This document shows, piece by piece, positions 1 through 7,444 of a stretch of 36,343 bases of DNA. The translations under genes were made by a program, and so were the position numbers. The notes below the pieces were generated by a model. The model made no database searches. It was not told the DNA's origin and was given only the letters and a program-made list of their open reading frames with translations. Each line of letters begins with the position of its first letter. Position 1 is the first letter of the stretch. This stretch comes from Verrucomicrobia subdivision 6 bacterium (GTDB lineage Bacteria > Verrucomicrobiota > Verrucomicrobiia > Methylacidiphilales > Verrucolacustridaceae): positions 1 through 36,343 of the forward strand of contig CANIEM010000015.1 of NCBI GenBank assembly GCA_947466515.1, written 5' to 3'.

Positions 1-807
1 CGGCACCTCAATTGTTCGCTCCACCCGAGCAAACATCTCCGAAACAGGATCGCCGTCCTCATCAATTAGCTCCACCAGCAACCGGTGTCTTCCCTCCGCC
101 AAACCACCCCAAGGATACGGTTCCTCTTTGCTCACAATCGTCTCCACCCCGTCTAACTGTGCTTTCACCCTAAACTTATCTTTTGCCAAGGGCGCATTAT
201 GCGCCCGAAAATCCAGCCACACTTTTCCCTCCCCATCAGGAAAAACCACCCCTTCTTGAGGCAGATTCACCGTTAAATACGGACTGTTCCAAGGCTGAAA
301 ATTGGAAAAATCTTTTCTCCTTACAAAAAAGTTGATCCGATCGCTCGCGGTCAAATCCGCCAGCATCTTCCCATCCGGTTTGACCGCGTAGACACGCAAC
401 GAATGCGCCCCTGGAGCCAAACTACGCAAAATCGTCGGCTTACGCTCGCTCGCTTGTTCAATCGGCGATCCGTTGTCCAATATCACATGCAACCGATTAC
501 CACCCTCGCCCAATGCATAGTTCTGTACCCCCACAAATACATCCACCGTCTCCCAGTCCACCACTTGCCCATCTAACGGAGATTCAATCTTTACCCGTAT
601 CGGCTCCTTAGGATCAATCGGTTGCCCCGTGTCCGTTTTCGGTCTGTCCACCCTCTCCGCTTTTCTCACCACCTCCTCTACAGGTGAGGCCAAACGTACC
701 TCCTCCTCCAGCGCCTCCGCTTTTCGCACAGGCTCTTCCCCTAGCTGACCCCAGACGAAACTACCCCCCACCAATATCCATCCCATCAGCCAGCACCACG
801 TTTTCAT
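1..807 (-). CDS. Secreted/lipid-surface hypothetical protein with two Ig-like repeats (3' end cut by window edge)
   Basis: The reading frame is open from an ATG at 807 to base 1, giving 269 codons with no stop, so the C-terminus lies outside the window. Residues 1-20 form a signal peptide (MKTW, a hydrophobic stretch, then WGQ). An acidic, low-complexity linker runs to about residue 65. Two related segments follow at about 70-160 and 178-265. Both carry the pattern hydrophobic-P-x-x-G-x-V-V near the start, a 'LDxG/LDG' strand in the middle, 'LxxGxHxLxV' near the end, then a D-x-D/DG turn. I read this as a tandem Ig/fibronectin-like beta-sandwich, by pattern and not by family match. An in-frame ATG at 819 is an alternative start. 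GGAGG lies immediately before ATG 807, too close for a normal ribosome site. The gene is divergent from the glycosylase at 863. Function is unknown; export to the periplasm or surface is likely. Confidence 0.7.
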   Translation of the reverse strand, partial: MKTWCWLMGWILVGGSFVWGQLGEEPVRKAEALEEEVRLASPVEEVVRKAERVDRPKTDTGQPIDPKEPIRVKIESPLDGQVVDWETVDVFVGVQNYALGEGGNRLHVILDNGSPIEQASERKPTILRSLAPGAHSLRVYAVKPDGKMLADLTASDRINFFVRRKDFSNFQPWNSPYLTVNLPQEGVVFPDGEGKVWLDFRAHNAPLAKDKFRVKAQLDGVETIVSKEEPYPWGGLAEGRHRLLVELIDEDGDPVSEMFARVERTIEVP

Positions 808-862
808 TCCTCCGATCATCCCACTTCTCTGCCTCCCATAAACCATTAAACTAGCCCCCCCC

Positions 863-1735
863 ATGCCCTCGCTCCAACTCCCCTTCCCTCTCGACTGCCC
901 CTCAACTCTCCTCGGAGGGCAAAGCTTTTGCTGGAATGAGGTTTCTCCAGGAACTTTTTCTGGCTGGATCGCCAACCAGCCCGTTCGTCTTTCCTCCGCC
1001 GCTCAAACTCTCCATTGGGATAATCCAAATCTATCCCCAGCCCAACTCTGCCACTATTTCACGTTCGATCTCCCTTGGCACTCTCTTCTCGCCACATTCC
1101 CCGCCTCCGACCGCTCCCTTGCCACCGCTCGAAAAGCTCACCCTGGGCTGCGAGCCCTTCGCGAAGATCCCTGGGAATGTCTCGCTAATTTCATCTGCTC
1201 ATCCCTTAAACAAATCGTCCAAATCCGCCAGATCAACGCCCGCCTCCGTAACTCCTTCGGTGGTCCCCACCATCTTTTCCCGTCTGCCAGTGTTCTCGCT
1301 AGCGGGGGAGAAATAGCCCTCCGCACCTGCGGCCTCGGCTATCGCGCCAAACACCTCTTCGCCACCGCCCAAATCATCGCAACCCAACCCTCCCTCCTAG
1401 AAATTCCCTCCTCGCTACCCACCCCGCAGGCTGCCGCCCACCTCGAACTTTTGCCAGGGGTTGGCCCCAAAATTTCCCGTTGCGTCCTACTCTACGCCTA
1501 CAGTCGTTGGGATGCTTTCCCCATCGATGTTTGGGTTGATCGCCTCTTACGGGAACTCTATTTTCCCAAGAAAAGAAAACCCTTTAGCATTTCTGAACTC
1601 GAAAATTGGTCTCAAGAACACTTCGGTTGTCACCGTGGCCTCGCTCAGCTCCTCCTCTTTCACTGGTATCGCACCCGACCGAAACTCGCTCCCTCGAAAA
1701 AGCGCCCGCCCCACCGCTTCCCTATACAGAAGTAA
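863..1735 (+). CDS. ogg: OGG1-type 8-oxoguanine DNA glycosylase/AP lyase
   Basis: This 290-residue base-excision repair enzyme should remove 8-oxoguanine opposite cytosine and nick the abasic site. Family marks are visible in order. GGQSFCW (18-24) is the N-terminal OGG signature. LREDPWECLANFICSS (99-114) matches the DPWE-FICS helix region. CGLGYRAKHL (156-165) is the next conserved helix. The helix-hairpin-helix-GPD module is LPGVGPKISRC (197-207) followed by PIDVW (220-224). By alignment to human OGG1, K203 is the Schiff-base lysine, D222 the catalytic aspartate and C207 the cysteine four residues after the lysine. This is the eukaryote-like OGG1 class, rarer in bacteria than MutM. The ATG follows a run of eight C residues and has no ribosome-binding site. 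Its last 14 bases overlap the convergent antiporter gene. Confidence 0.88.
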   Translation: MPSLQLPFPLDCPSTLLGGQSFCWNEVSPGTFSGWIANQPVRLSSAAQTLHWDNPNLSPAQLCHYFTFDLPWHSLLATFPASDRSLATARKAHPGLRALREDPWECLANFICSSLKQIVQIRQINARLRNSFGGPHHLFPSASVLASGGEIALRTCGLGYRAKHLFATAQIIATQPSLLEIPSSLPTPQAAAHLELLPGVGPKISRCVLLYAYSRWDAFPIDVWVDRLLRELYFPKKRKPFSISELENWSQEHFGCHRGLAQLLLFHWYRTRPKLAPSKKRPPHRFPIQK

Positions 1736-3749
1736 CCTGTTGAGTCTTAAAGAACTCTTCCGCCGTATTCAGCTGATCCGCACCTCCGAAAATAAATAAC
1801 TCATCTCCAATACCAAGCCTCTCATTCGGCCCTGGTGAAACCACATTGCCCTCAGATCTCTCAATCGCCACTACCACTACCCCACTTCGTTTTCTTAGCT
1901 CAATTTCGTGCAAAGTCTGCCCCGCCAAAGGGGACCCTTTTTCAACCCGATAAGAACGAACTTGCGAATTTCCTGGAAGCTGAATCGGAGGCTGATCCGG
2001 AACCACCTGCCACGTTTTCTGAATGCTCTCTTGACCCTGCGAATAGATTTTTACCAAGCGTCGCCGAATCCCCAATCCCAGAAAAGCCACCGCCCCCAAA
2101 AGTCCTAGAACCAAGTGGGCACTCGGCAAAAGCGGACTACTAATTAAAATCAAATAAAACCCCAGCAGGATGTAACCAATGCCACAGACGAGGAATGTAG
2201 CCAAAGCCCGCGTCGCTCCCACACTTTCGTTGCCCTCTCCCCGATGAAACGCCATCTCTGAAATTAGAATTCCGAAAGCATGGTATTTCCGAATAAAAGC
2301 AACCACCACCGGTAACGCCAAGAGAGCCCCGCCCAGCCAAAAAAGAGGCCCTCCCCACCAAGCGACTCTAAATATTTCTGGTAACTGATTTCGATAGGCT
2401 GTCCAAAGACCCACCGCTCCCACAATCGGTGCCGTCATCAACGCTAACTGCAACCCCAACTGCCCGAGAAGTTTTCGTACCATCAGACGGGCCGTAGGGC
2501 GACGATTATGCGGAGCAGACTGGAAACCTTTCCATCCCGAGTGATACCAACCCCAGAAATCCACAAACCAGCGTGGTCCTCGAAGCTCCAACCAATCGGC
2601 CATCGGCCCTGACCACGAGATTAGGTAGGGCGTGGTTAATGTCGTCACCGCCGAAACCAAAACGGCCAGCGAGTACAATCTTGACCCCGTCGCCCCCAGC
2701 GCCATCCCTAACCCCGCAATGATAAAGGAAAACTCTCCAATTTGAGCCAGGCTCATTCCCGTCCTTAACGCCGCTCGTATATCGCACCCACCCAGCAAAG
2801 CTCCGAAAGTGACCCACCCAATCTTTCCAAAGATCAGGATGAAGGAAATTAAGGCGACTTGACCCACTCCTTCCAGGGAAAGATCAAAACGAATCAACAT
2901 TCCCGACGAAGTAAAAAAGATTGCGCTAAATAAGTCCCGGAGCGGTGCAACCAATCGCTCGATCCGATGCACCTCTTTCACTTCCGCCACAACCGCTCCG
3001 ACCAAGAAAGATCCCAGAGCAATACTATAACCCAACTTTGCCGACCATAGAGCGAGACCGAAAACCAAACCGAGCACCGTGATCAAAAGAACCTCGTCCG
3101 ATCGGCTCTTGCCCGCTAGCGAAATAAACCGAGGAATAATAAGAAACCCCCCCACCGCCACCGCCACGCAGAATAGAATCAACTTCAATAGCCCCTGACC
3201 AGAGGAAACCAGGTCCACCTCCCCCGTTGTGCCGAAGCGCGTCAACAGCCCCATCATGGCAATCGCCAGAATGTCCTCCATAATCAGAATCCCGAAAATC
3301 AGCTTGGCAAAGCCTTCTCGCAACAATCCCAGGCTCTCCAGCACCTTGGCGATAATTGTCGTTGAGGAAATAGACATAATCGCGCCCAGAAAGATCGAAT
3401 CCATCGCACTCCAGCCGAAGGACCGCCCCAACCGTTCCCCTAAGAAAAACATCGCTCCGATTTCCACCACCGACGCCACCACCGCCGTCACCCCCACTTC
3501 CTTTAACTTCCGAAAGCTAAAATGCAGCCCAACCGAAAACATCAACAAGACCACCCCTAACTCCGCCAAGGACTTAATTTCCTCCTCGTTGGAGACAAAA
3601 CTAAAAGGAGGTGTGTTAGGACCAATCAAGACCCCAACCAAAATATATCCAAGAACGACTGGCTGTTTTAGTCGCTGACAAATCACCGCCGCCACCGCCG
3701 CGGATGCCATGATCAAAGCTAAGTCTTGAACCAGAATCATTCCGTGCAT
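1722..3749 (-). CDS. Kef/CPA2-type monovalent cation:proton antiporter with C-terminal TrkA_C domain
   Basis: This 675-residue inner-membrane protein probably exchanges K+ or Na+ for H+. The N-terminal half (about 10-385) is a Na+/H+ exchanger domain of many hydrophobic helices. It contains the CPA2 signature GYILVGVLIGP near residue 35 and the conserved SFLVGA and GEFSFI segments. A second hydrophobic block (about 420-560) adds roughly four helices. The C-terminus (about 590-665) is a TrkA_C/RCK_C ligand domain: 'GSPLAGQTLHEIELR' and later 'GDELFIFG'. Classical KefB/C has a NAD-binding TrkA_N domain between membrane and tail; none is seen here, and extra helices occupy that place. I chose ATG 3749. 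An in-frame ATG lies at 3740, and the longer frame would start at a TTG at 3782 with unlikely charged residues. A purine-rich AAAGAGAG just before the ATG may serve as ribosome site. Confidence 0.85.
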   Translation of the reverse strand: MHGMILVQDLALIMASAAVAAVICQRLKQPVVLGYILVGVLIGPNTPPFSFVSNEEEIKSLAELGVVLLMFSVGLHFSFRKLKEVGVTAVVASVVEIGAMFFLGERLGRSFGWSAMDSIFLGAIMSISSTTIIAKVLESLGLLREGFAKLIFGILIMEDILAIAMMGLLTRFGTTGEVDLVSSGQGLLKLILFCVAVAVGGFLIIPRFISLAGKSRSDEVLLITVLGLVFGLALWSAKLGYSIALGSFLVGAVVAEVKEVHRIERLVAPLRDLFSAIFFTSSGMLIRFDLSLEGVGQVALISFILIFGKIGWVTFGALLGGCDIRAALRTGMSLAQIGEFSFIIAGLGMALGATGSRLYSLAVLVSAVTTLTTPYLISWSGPMADWLELRGPRWFVDFWGWYHSGWKGFQSAPHNRRPTARLMVRKLLGQLGLQLALMTAPIVGAVGLWTAYRNQLPEIFRVAWWGGPLFWLGGALLALPVVVAFIRKYHAFGILISEMAFHRGEGNESVGATRALATFLVCGIGYILLGFYLILISSPLLPSAHLVLGLLGAVAFLGLGIRRRLVKIYSQGQESIQKTWQVVPDQPPIQLPGNSQVRSYRVEKGSPLAGQTLHEIELRKRSGVVVVAIERSEGNVVSPGPNERLGIGDELFIFGGADQLNTAEEFFKTQQVTSV

Positions 3750-3804
3750 CTCTCTTTTCTCGCAGAATTTTCCAGATCTCAAACTCTTAAACCTCAGCCC
3801 CCTT

Positions 3805-3833
3805 TTGACACCCTATGCCTCCTCCTTTACCCT
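3805..3833 (+). promoter_or_regulatory. Predicted sigma70-type promoter of the A-type Fe-S carrier gene
   Basis: TTGACA at 3805-3810 is a perfect -35 hexamer. After 17 bases comes TACCCT at 3828-3833, a weak TAnnnT -10. Only six bases separate the -10 from the ATG at 3840, so transcription would begin at or beside the start codon (leaderless). No Shine-Dalgarno sequence is present, in keeping with that. Confidence 0.5.
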
Positions 3834-3839
3834 ATTCCC

Positions 3840-4154
3840 ATGATCCAGTTGACCGATCGCGCCGCCCTTCATATCAAAGCTCTTTCCGCCTCAGACTCAA
3901 CTCAAGGTCTTCGTCTTTTTATTGAGAAAGGTGGGTGCGCCGGCTCTTCCTACGGGATGCGCATTGCACACGCCGAACCGTCAGATGAAACACTAGAGAA
4001 AAACGGCGCCCGCCTTTTCGTTGCTGCGGATAGCGCATCACTCCTCAGTGAATGTCTTCTCGATTACGAAGAAGAACTGACCCACACCGGCTTTAAAATT
4101 GTTAATCCCAAAGCCAAGCAAACCTGCGGTTGCGGCACCTCGTTTGAGGCCTGA
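3840..4154 (+). CDS. A-type iron-sulfur carrier (IscA/ErpA/SufA, HesB family)
   Basis: This 104-residue protein has the usual length for the family and should bind an Fe-S cluster or iron and pass clusters to apo-enzymes in the cytoplasm. The three ligand cysteines sit in canonical spacing: C33 in the GGCAGS loop, and C96 and C98 in the C-terminal CGCGTSF motif. It lies about 24 kb from the suf operon in this window but probably works with it, since the suf cluster here has no SufA. I chose the ATG at 3840; an upstream in-frame TTG would add residues unlike the family. Its end overlaps the predicted start of the following membrane gene by 11 bases, suggesting coupled translation. IscA, ErpA and SufA cannot be told apart from sequence alone. 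Confidence 0.88.
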   Translation: MIQLTDRAALHIKALSASDSTQGLRLFIEKGGCAGSSYGMRIAHAEPSDETLEKNGARLFVAADSASLLSECLLDYEEELTHTGFKIVNPKAKQTCGCGTSFEA

Positions 4155-4875
4155 CCGCTTCTCCGCCCCTTGGACTTTCTGGGACGCCCTACGCCCAGGT
4201 CTCCTTGCTGTCCGCGCCTTCTACCGCGTCTTTATATTCTTCCAAGCTATTGGGATTGCTCTCTTTTTTTCTTACCACAATTCACCTGCGGTCCACACGG
4301 CCTGCGATTCTTTTGCTCAATGGAAGACACAAGGAGGTATTGCCCTCACTGCGCTTCTAACCGCCTTAGCTGGCACGGTCCTACCTGAACTTGCCCGGAC
4401 CATTGTCGGTCCAGACCGAACCTGGAACTTAGCCCGCCTCCGCCGCCTAGGTTGGAATTTTCTCTTTTTCGCCACCAACGGACTCCTCGTGGATCTTTTC
4501 TACCTCCTCCAAGCAACCCTCTTTGGCGTCGGAGCTACCTGGCAAGTCATCGCCCCTAAGATTGCCCTCGATTTTCTCGGATTCGTTCCCTGGTTCGCTC
4601 TGCCCATCGCCGTCAGCTACTTTCTTTGGCTCGAGTTAGGTTGGTCTCCTCTTCGCATTCTTCGGTCGTGGAGTTGGCGCCTCTACCGAGATCGCGTCCT
4701 GCCCCTCATTCTTCCTGACTTCGTTTACTGGGGACCACTCCTCATCATCCTCTATGGCCTGCCCATCGCGCTCCAAGTCCCGTTTTTCCTCCTCGCCTTT
4801 TCCGGTTGGAGCCTCGCTTTTGTTTTCATCGGTTCCCACGGGCTAGAGAAAAAATCCGAGCCCACCCATCCTTAA
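4144..4875 (+). CDS. Multi-pass membrane protein, weakly Mpv17/PMP22-like
   Basis: This protein of about 243 residues has five to six hydrophobic helices. The start is uncertain. No ATG or GTG suits the frame, and I propose the TTG at 4144, overlapping the end of the Fe-S carrier gene. The order of features faintly recalls the Mpv17/PMP22 family: R-R-L-G-W-N-F then an NG-x-x-x-D-x-F-Y-L-L-Q helix, then 'APKIALDFLGFVPWFALP' (like the K-x-x-x-D-Q-x-x-x-x-P element). Near the end 'LPDFVYWGPL' and 'GLPIALQVPFF' resemble the WPxxQ-N-x-x-VP-x-x-R segment. This resemblance is by eye and may be coincidental. The key DQ is DF here. Function unknown; probably co-transcribed with the A-type carrier, though nothing links them biochemically. 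Confidence 0.65.
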   Translation: MRPDRFSAPWTFWDALRPGLLAVRAFYRVFIFFQAIGIALFFSYHNSPAVHTACDSFAQWKTQGGIALTALLTALAGTVLPELARTIVGPDRTWNLARLRRLGWNFLFFATNGLLVDLFYLLQATLFGVGATWQVIAPKIALDFLGFVPWFALPIAVSYFLWLELGWSPLRILRSWSWRLYRDRVLPLILPDFVYWGPLLIILYGLPIALQVPFFLLAFSGWSLAFVFIGSHGLEKKSEPTHP

Positions 4876-4914
4876 TTGTCCCCCCAATCCGGAGGACTCT
4901 TTTTGCAAGGATTC

Positions 4915-6207
4915 TTAGAGCCCGCAACGTCGGTGAATCAACTTTTCGTGGCGCAAGTGGCGATGAGCGTTGCCCGCATCCCGCAACCCTTTCCGACCAA
5001 TTTTCTTTCCTAATTCAGCATCCCCTTCCAACCGCGTGGTAAACTCATCCCCACCTTCATTCCAAGTCGCCATCGCGTGCTTCTGGACCGCTTCATAAGC
5101 CTTGCGACGTTCCAATCCTGCTCGGGTCAAAGCCAACAGAGCCCCTTGAGAAGCCCACAACCCGCGCGAAGCCTTGAAGTTTGCCAACATACGTTTGCCA
5201 TCCGCCTTATGCCCACGAACCAAAGCTTCTAGATCCGCTAGGATAAAATCCAAAAGAACGGTTGAATCGGGAAAAAGAATTCGTTCTGCCGAACTATGGG
5301 AAATATCCCTCTCGTGCCAGAGTGCCACGTTTTCCAAAGCAGCTACTGCATGCCCCCTAACAATTCGCGCTAAACCGCAAATCCTCTCTGCATTCACTGG
5401 ATTCCGTTTATGGGGCATTGCGCTGCTTCCCTTCTGACCCTTGGCAAAAGGCTCCTCTACCTCCCCCACCTCCGTCCTTTGCAGATGCCGAAACTCAGTC
5501 GCCCACCGCTCCGCACTCGCCGCCACCAAGGAAAGTGCCAAGGCAAACGCCGCATGCCGATCTCGCGGCACGACTTGCGTAGCCGCACCAGGCTTCAGCT
5601 TTAGTTTTTTGCAAACAAACGCCTCAATCGATGGATCGAGATGGGCATAGGTGCCGACCGCACCAGAAAGCTTTCCAACCGAAATCTCGTTTCGAGCCAC
5701 CAGCAACCTCTCTTCCGCTCGACAAAACTCATCATGCAAAAGAGCCATCCTAATTCCATGACTCGTCGGCTCCGCATGGATTCCGTGAGTCCTGCCAATT
5801 GTTAGCATCCCCCGATGCTTGCGCGCGCGCATCGCCGCCGCCGCCTTCACCTTGCGTACTCCAATCAGGAGAAGATCGGCCGCATCCCTCAACTGCCAAG
5901 CCAAGGTCGTATCCAAAATATCGGACGAGGTCAGACCCTGATGAATCCACCGCCCTGCAGGACCCACATGGGAAGCAACATCTTCTAAAAAAGCCAAAAC
6001 ATCGTGCCGCGTACGGATCTCATTTCGACGCACCTGCCGAATGTCGAATTTGGCTTTTCGCCGAATCGTGCGCGCATCCTTCCGCGGGATAATTCGGCGA
6101 CTGGCCATCGCCTCGCAAGCCAAAATCTCGATTTCCAGCCAACGCGCGAGCTTGGCTTCTTCGGACCACAACGAACTCATCTCAGGGCGGGAATATCGGG
6201 AAATCAT
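4915..6207 (-). CDS. purB: Adenylosuccinate lyase
   Basis: This 430-residue fumarase/aspartase-superfamily enzyme catalyses two purine steps: SAICAR to AICAR plus fumarate, and adenylosuccinate to AMP plus fumarate. The N-terminal MISRYSRPEM is typical of PurB (YSRPEM binds substrate). QGLTSSDILDT (90-100) and RTHGIHAEPTSHG (139-151) carry the conserved histidines, with H141 at the position of the catalytic acid in the Bacillus enzyme. The superfamily signature SSAMPHKRNP (261-270) provides the catalytic-loop serine. The C-terminus ends in an arginine-rich RHLRHEKLIHRR tail like that of bacterial PurB. The length is normal and all motifs are intact. No Shine-Dalgarno lies before the ATG, but a good promoter sits directly upstream. 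No other purine genes are nearby. Confidence 0.95.
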   Translation of the reverse strand: MISRYSRPEMSSLWSEEAKLARWLEIEILACEAMASRRIIPRKDARTIRRKAKFDIRQVRRNEIRTRHDVLAFLEDVASHVGPAGRWIHQGLTSSDILDTTLAWQLRDAADLLLIGVRKVKAAAAMRARKHRGMLTIGRTHGIHAEPTSHGIRMALLHDEFCRAEERLLVARNEISVGKLSGAVGTYAHLDPSIEAFVCKKLKLKPGAATQVVPRDRHAAFALALSLVAASAERWATEFRHLQRTEVGEVEEPFAKGQKGSSAMPHKRNPVNAERICGLARIVRGHAVAALENVALWHERDISHSSAERILFPDSTVLLDFILADLEALVRGHKADGKRMLANFKASRGLWASQGALLALTRAGLERRKAYEAVQKHAMATWNEGGDEFTTRLEGDAELGKKIGRKGLRDAGNAHRHLRHEKLIHRRCGL

Positions 6208-6212
6208 TAAGA

Positions 6213-6241
6213 ATTTAAAGTGCTGAAGAAGAACAAATCAA
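6213..6241 (-). promoter_or_regulatory. Predicted purB promoter
   Basis: Read on the minus strand: TTGATT (6241-6236), a 17-base spacer, then TTAAAT (6218-6213), five bases before the purB ATG at 6207. Transcription would start at or within two bases of the ATG, implying a leaderless purB mRNA. No ribosome-binding sequence is seen. Confidence 0.5.
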
Positions 6242-6279
6242 ACAAGTGCCAACCCAAACTTATTAACGAAGATTTTTAA

Positions 6280-6987
6280 TTACAGGCTGGTAGGTTCTAC
6301 GCCCCATCGGCTGAAAAAGGCTTTCACGACCTCAGGTCGCCGTCCGACCGCTCCCAGCATAAAGACTGTCACCGCCTTGTCCCTCCCATATCCCGTCATC
6401 CAAAGACATCCTCCAAAGGATCCCGTTTTAGCCCAGATCACCACCTTCTCCCCCTTCCAAACTAACGCCTCCTGCAACTTTTTCCCCACTTCGCCGTTCC
6501 AAGGCTCGGTGCCACGCATCCACGCCACCGCCATCGAATGCTCCCTTCTCAGAGTTGTTTTCAGATCCCCCCCGTGGACCGCCTCTTGGCCTCCTGCCTT
6601 CATCCAACTCTTCAGGATCTTTCCCTCGATCAGACCACTCCGTGCCGCGTACTCCCCCAAAATCTCTCCTCCCATTTTTTCCGCTAAAATAGAAAAGGGT
6701 GGGTTGATCGATTTCTGCAACGACTGCCTCAACCCCAACCCGTCCGCCCCCCTCAACGGTGTCTCCACATCTTGGACCAACCCCCGATCCAGCGCCGCCC
6801 ACGCAATCACCACCTTGAAAGTAGAAGCCAGTTCCCGTGCCACATCCAACTCCACTTTGCTTCCCGCCACCAACTTCATTTCCCCGCTCATCGGCGTCTC
6901 CAAAATTGTCATCCCATCCGGGTACTTTTCATCCGCTAAGGCAACAGACCAGACCCCTAACCAGCCAATGAGCAGTGCCATCCACAT
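6280..6987 (-). CDS. Exported serine transpeptidase/beta-lactamase-fold protein (class D-like)
   Basis: This 235-residue protein starts with a signal peptide, cleavage likely after ALA (residue 18). It has the three active-site elements of penicillin-interacting serine enzymes. STFK (55-58) is preceded by an alanine as in OXA-type beta-lactamases. SIN (93-95) is an SxN motif as in PBPs and class A enzymes, where class D has SxV. KTG at 187-189 is followed by SFGG. The body is short but complete, as in class D enzymes or small transpeptidase-like proteins. The protein should act in the periplasm on peptidoglycan or beta-lactams; which cannot be decided here. The ATG at 6987 is preceded by a TTG two codons upstream. 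It lies downstream of a repeat-rich gap and is separated from purB by 72 bases. Confidence 0.72.
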   Translation of the reverse strand: MWMALLIGWLGVWSVALADEKYPDGMTILETPMSGEMKLVAGSKVELDVARELASTFKVVIAWAALDRGLVQDVETPLRGADGLGLRQSLQKSINPPFSILAEKMGGEILGEYAARSGLIEGKILKSWMKAGGQEAVHGGDLKTTLRREHSMAVAWMRGTEPWNGEVGKKLQEALVWKGEKVVIWAKTGSFGGCLWMTGYGRDKAVTVFMLGAVGRRPEVVKAFFSRWGVEPTSL

Positions 6988-7171
6988 GTCCAAAACCTAT
7001 CCCGAATCTTAAAAACGATCGAGATTCCCTAAAATAGCCCCGAATAACCGCCTAACCGCTATGTGAATAACTTTGTAAGAACATTTGGTGTTACCATATA
7101 TAAACCTTATCTATCAACGACTTTGAGTAAGAACTGATATCTTGATAACTCCTTGCCAACAACTATCTTGA

Positions 7172-7316
7172 TGGGGTCAGAGGTCCAATCTCAAAAACAC
7201 CCTTTTAACCTATTGCATTTCAATTACTTATATGGGGTCGTAGCTCTTTCAAGATTCTGATGCACAAGGGTTTGCGAGCCTATTTTAAAATTGTGGGGTC
7301 AGAGTTCAAAAATAAA
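7172..7316 (+). repeat. Degenerate 61-bp periodic repeat with TGGGGTC heads
   Basis: TGGGGTC begins at 7172, 7233 and 7294, exactly 61 bases apart each time. The first and third continue as CAGAG(G/T)TC. Later in each unit CCTATT followed by an AATT-containing stretch recurs (about 7209 and 7279). The rest has diverged. The motif TGGGGTCAGAGT-like followed by CAAAAATA resembles short sequences I associate with REP-associated (IS200-like) transposases. That is an inference; no transposase is present. Confidence 0.5.
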
Positions 7317-7340
7317 ATCTATTGAAACTTTTTTTCACTG

Positions 7341-7380
7341 CCCCCATACCCCCTTACCCCCTTACCCCCTTACCCCCTTA
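7341..7380 (+). repeat. Tandem octamer array, CCCCCATA followed by four CCCCCTTA
   Basis: Five 8-base units: one CCCCCATA (7341-7348) and four identical CCCCCTTA units (7349-7380). Perfect short tandem repeats of this kind change copy number by slippage. On the minus strand the G-runs (TAAGGGGG repeated) could form G-quadruplex-like structure downstream of serA. Confidence 0.85.
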
Positions 7381-7401
7381 ATCCCTTTCCGCCCTTCGCG
7401 T

Positions 7402-7431
7402 CTCTACCCCGACCCGCGTCGGGGCTTTGCG
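7402..7431 (-). repeat. Hairpin repeat copy A downstream of serA
   Basis: CCCCGAC (7407-7413), loop CCGC, GTCGGGG (7418-7424): a perfect 7-bp stem. The flanks CTCTA and CTTTGCG match those of a second hairpin at 20204-20234, while the stem interior and loop differ. On the serA strand it lies about 14 bases past the stop codon. It could slow or end transcription, though no U-run follows it. Confidence 0.6.
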
Positions 7432-7444
7432 TGAGTAAAAAAAG

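Larger units (their letters stand above)
6988..7444. other. Repeat-rich intergenic region without genes
   Basis: About 457 bases between the transpeptidase-like gene start and the serA stop. I see no plausible coding frame. The stretch from about 7020 to 7340 is distinctly AT-rich compared with its neighbours and holds three TGGGGTC motifs spaced exactly 61 bases apart. It then passes into a C-rich octamer array (7341-7380) and a hairpin repeat (7402-7431), listed separately. The promoter of the gene starting at 6987 should lie here, but no convincing hexamer pair was found. Confidence 0.7.

Noticed and set aside
7341-7380. CRISPR-like array
   Set aside because: The units are 8 bases with no spacers; it is a simple tandem repeat.
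7407-7424. Classical rho-independent terminator of serA
   Set aside because: The stem is good but no U-run follows it on the serA strand, so I report it only as a repeat with possible termination role.
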